Source of the DNA: Lachnospiraceae bacterium AM48-27BH
GTDB lineage: Bacteria > Bacillota > Clostridia > Lachnospirales > Lachnospiraceae
Length of the DNA stretch: 64,000 bases
Assembly (NCBI GenBank): GCA_003478355.1
Contig: QUFC01000006.1
Span: forward strand, 1 to 64,000
Reading direction: 5' to 3'
Shown here piece after piece: positions 60,494 through 64,000 of the stretch. Positions within the stretch are counted from its first letter, which is position 1. Each line of letters starts with the position of its first letter. The position numbers and the translations under genes are program-made. The notes under the pieces are model-generated. The model ran no database searches, was not told where the DNA came from, and saw nothing but the letters and a program-made list of their open reading frames with translations.

Positions 60494-62860
60494 ATGGAAC
60501 AGAAACGGAATCAGAATTATCTACAAAACGGTCAGAGTCACCGGGAAACGTCAGACAGGCCAGACAGCCAGAACCGGGATTCCCATGAAATCATCATTAA
60601 CACCACCGGAAGAAATAACTGCGGTGGCCGTTGCCTGATCCATGTTCACATGAAAGACGGCAAGATCGAACGATTGACGACGGAAACCGAAGCTGAGGCC
60701 GGAAATGCAGTACCTTTATGTGCCTGTGTGCGGGGGATGAACTACCATAAGACATTTCTGGATGAGGAAAAACGGTTAAAATATCCCATGAAGCGGGTGG
60801 GAGAACGTGGTGAAGGAAAATTTGAACGGATCACCTGGGAAGAAGCGGTGGATACCATTGCGAAGGAATGGATCCGGATCCGGGATACTTACGGTCCAGG
60901 TTCCCGTTATGTTAACTATGCCACCGGAATCAGTGGGCTTTTGCGTGGCAATACCATGGCGAAGCGCCTATTGAACCTGGATGGCGGATTCCTGGATTAT
61001 TACAATTCTTACAGTACCGCCTGCATCCGCCAGGCCACCAGCCTGATGTATGGGACTTCCTGCAGCGGCCACGATCCAAGGGACTGGGGGAATTCCCACC
61101 TGATCATCCTCTGGGGACATAATCCGGACGAGACGAAATTTGACAGTGTGACCATGTATACACTTCTGGAGGCGAAAAAGAAGGGAATTCCCATCGTTGT
61201 GATCGATCCGAGAAAGAGTGATACGGTCCTGAAACTGGAGGCGGAGTGGATTCCACTAAAACCAGCTACTGACAGCGCCCTGATGGACGGCATGGCCTAT
61301 GCCATCGTGGAAGCAGGTCTGGAGGACCGGGAATTTTTAGACCGTTGTTGTGTGGGATTCGATAAGGAGCATATGCCGGAGGGGATTGATCCGTCAGAAT
61401 GTTATCTTTCTTATTTGACAGGGGAAAAAGATGGGATGCCCAAGACTCCAGCCTGGGCATCGAAGATTACCGGGGTCCCGGAAGAAACGATCCGGAGCCT
61501 GGCGATCCGTTATGCCACGGCGAAACCGGCGGCTTTGATCCAGGGATACGGAGCCCAGCGGCACGCTTATGGTGAACAGAGCACCAGAGGAGGTATCCTG
61601 CTTGCCTGTATGACGGGCAATGTAGGGATTTCCGGAGGATGGGCCAGCGGCGTGGCAGATTTTAAGCAGCACAAAAATCCATCGTTTCCAGGTATCCCCA
61701 ATCCCTATGGGAAAATGATTCCGGTCTACTGTTGGACTGATGCAGTGGATCACGGGACGGAAATGACGGAACTGGACGGCGTCAAGCCCATTGGCCGGGA
61801 AATGAAGCTAAATGAGAAGATGCATCTGGATGCCAATATCAAGATGATCTTCAACCTGGCAGGCAACAGTCTGGTGAACCAGCATGGGGACATCAACCGG
61901 ACCATAAAGATCCTGAAAGATCCATCAAAGTGCGAATTTATCGTATGCAGCGATCTGTTTATGACTGCCAGTGCGAAATTTGCAGATATTTTATTGCCGG
62001 GGGTGTCGATGTTTGAGTGTGAAAACATTACGATGCCGTGGCAGTATGGTGATTTTCTGGGATTTAACAACCAGGTGATGGAACCGCTCTTTGAGGGACG
62101 GTTTGAATACGACTGGCTGGTGGAGGTAGCAGACCGCCTGGGGCTGAAAACGGAATTTTCCTTAGGACGCACCGCAGGACAGTGGCTGCAGGACTGCTAC
62201 GAGAAACTGAGGGAGACAGAAACGGAACTGCCGGATTATGAGATATTTAAAAAGGATGCACTGTTCCGATATCAGGAACGGCCCATCATTCCGGCCTTTG
62301 AAAAACAGTGTCAAGATCCGGAGGCAAATCCATTCCCGACCAGGAGCGGAAAAATCGAGATCTTTTCTGAGACGGTATACCGGACAAACTATAAGGAATT
62401 TTTCCCTGCCATCCCACGCTATGTGAAGCCGCCGGAAGGCCCGGATGATGCGCTGGCAGAAAAATATCCGCTCCAGCTGATTGGCTGGCATACCAAGCGT
62501 CGCTGCCACAGCATTCATGACAGCAACGAAGCCATGCACAAGATCGATCCCCAGCGCCTGTGGATGAATCCGGAGGATGCCGCCGCCCGGAATTTAAAAG
62601 AGGGTGAGACAGTTCTGGTGTGGAATGACCGTGGAAAAGTGGAGATCCCGGTCTACATAACAGACCGCATCGCTGCCGGTGTCGTAGCCATGTCCCAGGG
62701 TGCCTGGTACCGCCCGGACCCAAATGGTATCGACCAGGCCGGGTCTGTGAACGTGCTGACGTCACTGCACCCAACGCCCTATGCACGGGGGAATGCGCAG
62801 CATACGAATCTGGTGGAAGTGAGGGGAGTGAAATGGGAAGGGGAGAAAAAAGAAAAATAG
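60494..62860 (+). CDS. DmsA-like molybdopterin oxidoreductase, solitary catalytic subunit
   Basis: 788 residues of the DMSO reductase family. An N-terminal Fe-S region NNCGGRC...PLCACVRG (about 39-80), RLKYPMKRVGERGEGKFERITWEEA, Mo-binding YYNSYSTACI, LIILWGHNPDETKF, DLFMTASAKFADILLPG and the C-terminal molybdopterin domain (about 655-780) are clear. Against DmsA the first Cys of CxxxCxxxC is replaced (Gly or Thr), though an extra Cys (PLCAC) lies close to the last. No Tat signal is seen, no dmsB or dmsC follows, and it probably works with another electron carrier. Substrate unknown. Confidence 0.9.
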   Translation: MEQKRNQNYLQNGQSHRETSDRPDSQNRDSHEIIINTTGRNNCGGRCLIHVHMKDGKIERLTTETEAEAGNAVPLCACVRGMNYHKTFLDEEKRLKYPMKRVGERGEGKFERITWEEAVDTIAKEWIRIRDTYGPGSRYVNYATGISGLLRGNTMAKRLLNLDGGFLDYYNSYSTACIRQATSLMYGTSCSGHDPRDWGNSHLIILWGHNPDETKFDSVTMYTLLEAKKKGIPIVVIDPRKSDTVLKLEAEWIPLKPATDSALMDGMAYAIVEAGLEDREFLDRCCVGFDKEHMPEGIDPSECYLSYLTGEKDGMPKTPAWASKITGVPEETIRSLAIRYATAKPAALIQGYGAQRHAYGEQSTRGGILLACMTGNVGISGGWASGVADFKQHKNPSFPGIPNPYGKMIPVYCWTDAVDHGTEMTELDGVKPIGREMKLNEKMHLDANIKMIFNLAGNSLVNQHGDINRTIKILKDPSKCEFIVCSDLFMTASAKFADILLPGVSMFECENITMPWQYGDFLGFNNQVMEPLFEGRFEYDWLVEVADRLGLKTEFSLGRTAGQWLQDCYEKLRETETELPDYEIFKKDALFRYQERPIIPAFEKQCQDPEANPFPTRSGKIEIFSETVYRTNYKEFFPAIPRYVKPPEGPDDALAEKYPLQLIGWHTKRRCHSIHDSNEAMHKIDPQRLWMNPEDAAARNLKEGETVLVWNDRGKVEIPVYITDRIAAGVVAMSQGAWYRPDPNGIDQAGSVNVLTSLHPTPYARGNAQHTNLVEVRGVKWEGEKKEK

Positions 62861-62957
62861 AATTTAAGAGAGTATTCACTGATCACAGAAGATGGTTATG
62901 AGTGTCTGACAAAGTTGAATCATGGAGAGATTCGGATTCAGATCCGGAAATAAATGG

Positions 62958-63010
62958 AAAAGCCGTTGACGCATTTGTGATTTTTTATGCGTTTGACGGC
63001 TTTTTTTTTT
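62958..63010 (+). terminator. Terminator of the molybdoenzyme gene
   Basis: AAAAGCCGTTGACGCAT pairs with ATGCGTTTGACGGCTTTT (62987 on), followed by a T run to 63010. Upstream 62861-62957 holds a short coding-like tail (SLITEDGYECLTKLNHGEIR) without a start codon. Confidence 0.88.
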
Positions 63011-63021
63011 CGCCCAATTTC

Positions 63022-63030
63022 TGCTATAGT
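63022..63030 (+). promoter_or_regulatory. Extended -10 promoter of the GH13 gene
   Basis: TGC-TATAGT at 63022-63030 is an extended -10 in the AT-rich leader. ATTTCACATTTTGAAATGA downstream is a short inverted repeat that could be an operator. Confidence 0.5.
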
Positions 63031-63080
63031 GAACACATATTTCACATTTTGAAATGATATAAATGAGGAGGCAGGAAGTA

Positions 63081-64000
63081 ATGGAAAAACAATGGTGGCA
63101 GAATCGGACTGCATATCAGATCTATCCGAAGAGTTTTTTAGATACGAACGGAGATGGAATCGGAGATCTACCGGGAATTATCGAGAAGCTGGATTATTTA
63201 AAGGATTTAGGAATCGGCATTTTATGGATCTCGCCGGTTTATGTGTCCCCGTGTGCGGATCAGGGATATGATATTGCGGATTATTATGGCATTGATCCGA
63301 AGTTTGGTACCATGGAGGACATGGACCGCTTATTAGCAGAGGCCAAGAAGCGCGATATCGCAGTTCTGATGGATCTGGTGGTGAACCATTGCTCCGATGA
63401 GCACGAGTGGTTTCAAAAGGCATTAAAGGACCCGGAAGGTGAGTATGGCCAATATTTCTATTTTGCAAAGAAAAAGGATGGTAAGCTGCCATGCAACTGG
63501 CGCTCTTATTTTGGCGGTTCCGTGTGGGAGAATGTAGAAGGCACCGACTGGTATTATCTGCATATGTTCCACAAAAAACAGCCGGATCTCAACTGGGAGA
63601 ATCCGAAGCTGCGGGAAGAGATCTATAAGATGATGAACTGGTGGCTGGATAAGGGGATTGCCGGATTCCGTGTGGATGCGATCATGAATATCAAAAAGCC
63701 CCTTCCATTCCAGGATTATCCGGCTGACCGGGAAGACGGATTGTGCAATGTAGGAGGAATCCTGGGAAGCCAGGAGGGACTTCGGGATTTCTTAAATGAG
63801 ATGCATGAGAAAACGACAAAACCGCATCATGCATTTTCTGTCGGAGAGGTCTTTGGCCTGGATGACAGTGATATCAGTCGGTTTATTGGTGATGATGCAT
63901 ATTTCACATCTATTTTTGATTTCCGTCAGAACGTGGCTGGACAGACCATGCTTGGCTGGTATGACTGGAAGGCTCCGACTCCGGATGAATATAAGGAGTG
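63081..64000 (+). CDS. GH13 alpha-glucosidase (oligo-1,6-glucosidase type), 3' end outside window
   Basis: 306 residues seen. The N-terminus MEKQWWQNRTAYQIYPKSFLDTNGDGIGDLPGIIEKLDYLKDLG is typical of oligo-1,6-glucosidase, trehalose-6-phosphate hydrolase and dextran glucosidase (GH13). Region I DLVVNHCSDEHEW, region II GFRVDAIMNI with the nucleophile Asp and region III SVGEVF with the acid Glu are present; region IV lies beyond the end. GAGGAGG precedes the ATG. Exact substrate undetermined. Confidence 0.93.
   Translation, partial: MEKQWWQNRTAYQIYPKSFLDTNGDGIGDLPGIIEKLDYLKDLGIGILWISPVYVSPCADQGYDIADYYGIDPKFGTMEDMDRLLAEAKKRDIAVLMDLVVNHCSDEHEWFQKALKDPEGEYGQYFYFAKKKDGKLPCNWRSYFGGSVWENVEGTDWYYLHMFHKKQPDLNWENPKLREEIYKMMNWWLDKGIAGFRVDAIMNIKKPLPFQDYPADREDGLCNVGGILGSQEGLRDFLNEMHEKTTKPHHAFSVGEVFGLDDSDISRFIGDDAYFTSIFDFRQNVAGQTMLGWYDWKAPTPDEYKE

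Noticed and set aside
62286-62879. 197-codon open frame on the minus strand
   Set aside because: It lies entirely antisense to the DmsA-like gene, has no ribosome binding site, and its Pro/His/Arg-rich sequence is typical of a shadow frame.
62890-62954. Short coding-like tail (SLITEDGYECLTKLNHGEIRIQ)
   Set aside because: No start codon or ribosome site; too short to assign, perhaps a gene remnant.

Overview
The window reads as a chromosome segment of an anaerobic gut Firmicute, most likely a Lachnospiraceae member. This is inferred from gene content (DUF4250, DUF815, PrpF-family, cytidylate kinase-like and MATE genes), from strong GGAGG-type ribosome binding sites, and from HrcA/CIRCE-controlled heat-shock genes. 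The genus cannot be fixed from the sequence alone.

Layout. 1-3354 is chromosome: the tail of a transposase-like gene, an HD hydrolase, a MATE exporter and a frameshifted threonine aldolase. 3355-26904 is a Tn916-family integrative and conjugative element (ICE) of about 23.5 kb bounded by a 19-bp direct repeat. It carries the Tn916 backbone in order: two DUF961 proteins, FtsK/TcpA coupling ATPase, oriT, relaxase/Rep, DUF3789, Orf19/TcpD-like, ArdA, TcpE, VirB4-like ATPase, Orf15, CwlT-type hydrolase, TcpC, KTR protein, Orf9 repressor, sigma-like Orf7, Orf8, Xis and Int. Added to this are a thioester/VaFE surface adhesin at the left end, a PadR-DUF1700 pair, a YgiT-type zinc-finger gene, a second ArdA, and a divergent PadR/MATE-exporter pair where Tn916 carries tet(M).

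The ICE has inserted inside a CIRCE operator. Its core repeat contains the left operator arm TTAGCACTC. attR keeps the whole operator and promoter for two tandem Hsp20 genes (27.0-28.0 kb), while attL keeps only a half operator. A second intact CIRCE promoter drives clpB at 32.4 kb.

26.9-64 kb is chromosome: hsp20 pair, alpha/beta hydrolase, MATE exporter with a tandem hairpin leader, cytidylate kinase-like protein, ZIP transporter, clpB, a prpF/transporter-fragment operon with a divergent LysR regulator, deoD, asparaginase, isocitrate dehydrogenase, DUF4250 with an overlapping prepilin-like gene broken by an in-frame TGA, plsC, pheA, a DUF815 ATPase, ppx-ppk (polyphosphate metabolism), a small island with an integrase remnant and a DUF3800 gene, a two-component system fused in one operon to a three-gene ABC transporter, an AlbA_2/Schlafen-like ATPase followed by a dense TTCGAGTT repeat cluster, a solitary DmsA-like molybdoenzyme, and the start of a GH13 alpha-glucosidase.

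Six single-base frameshifts (threonine aldolase, ICE integrase, asparaginase, isocitrate dehydrogenase, and two in plsC) are all net losses of one base. That uniformity points to sequencing deletions at least as strongly as to real gene decay. If the integrase lesion is real, the ICE cannot excise by itself. No tRNA, rRNA or CRISPR array was recognised.
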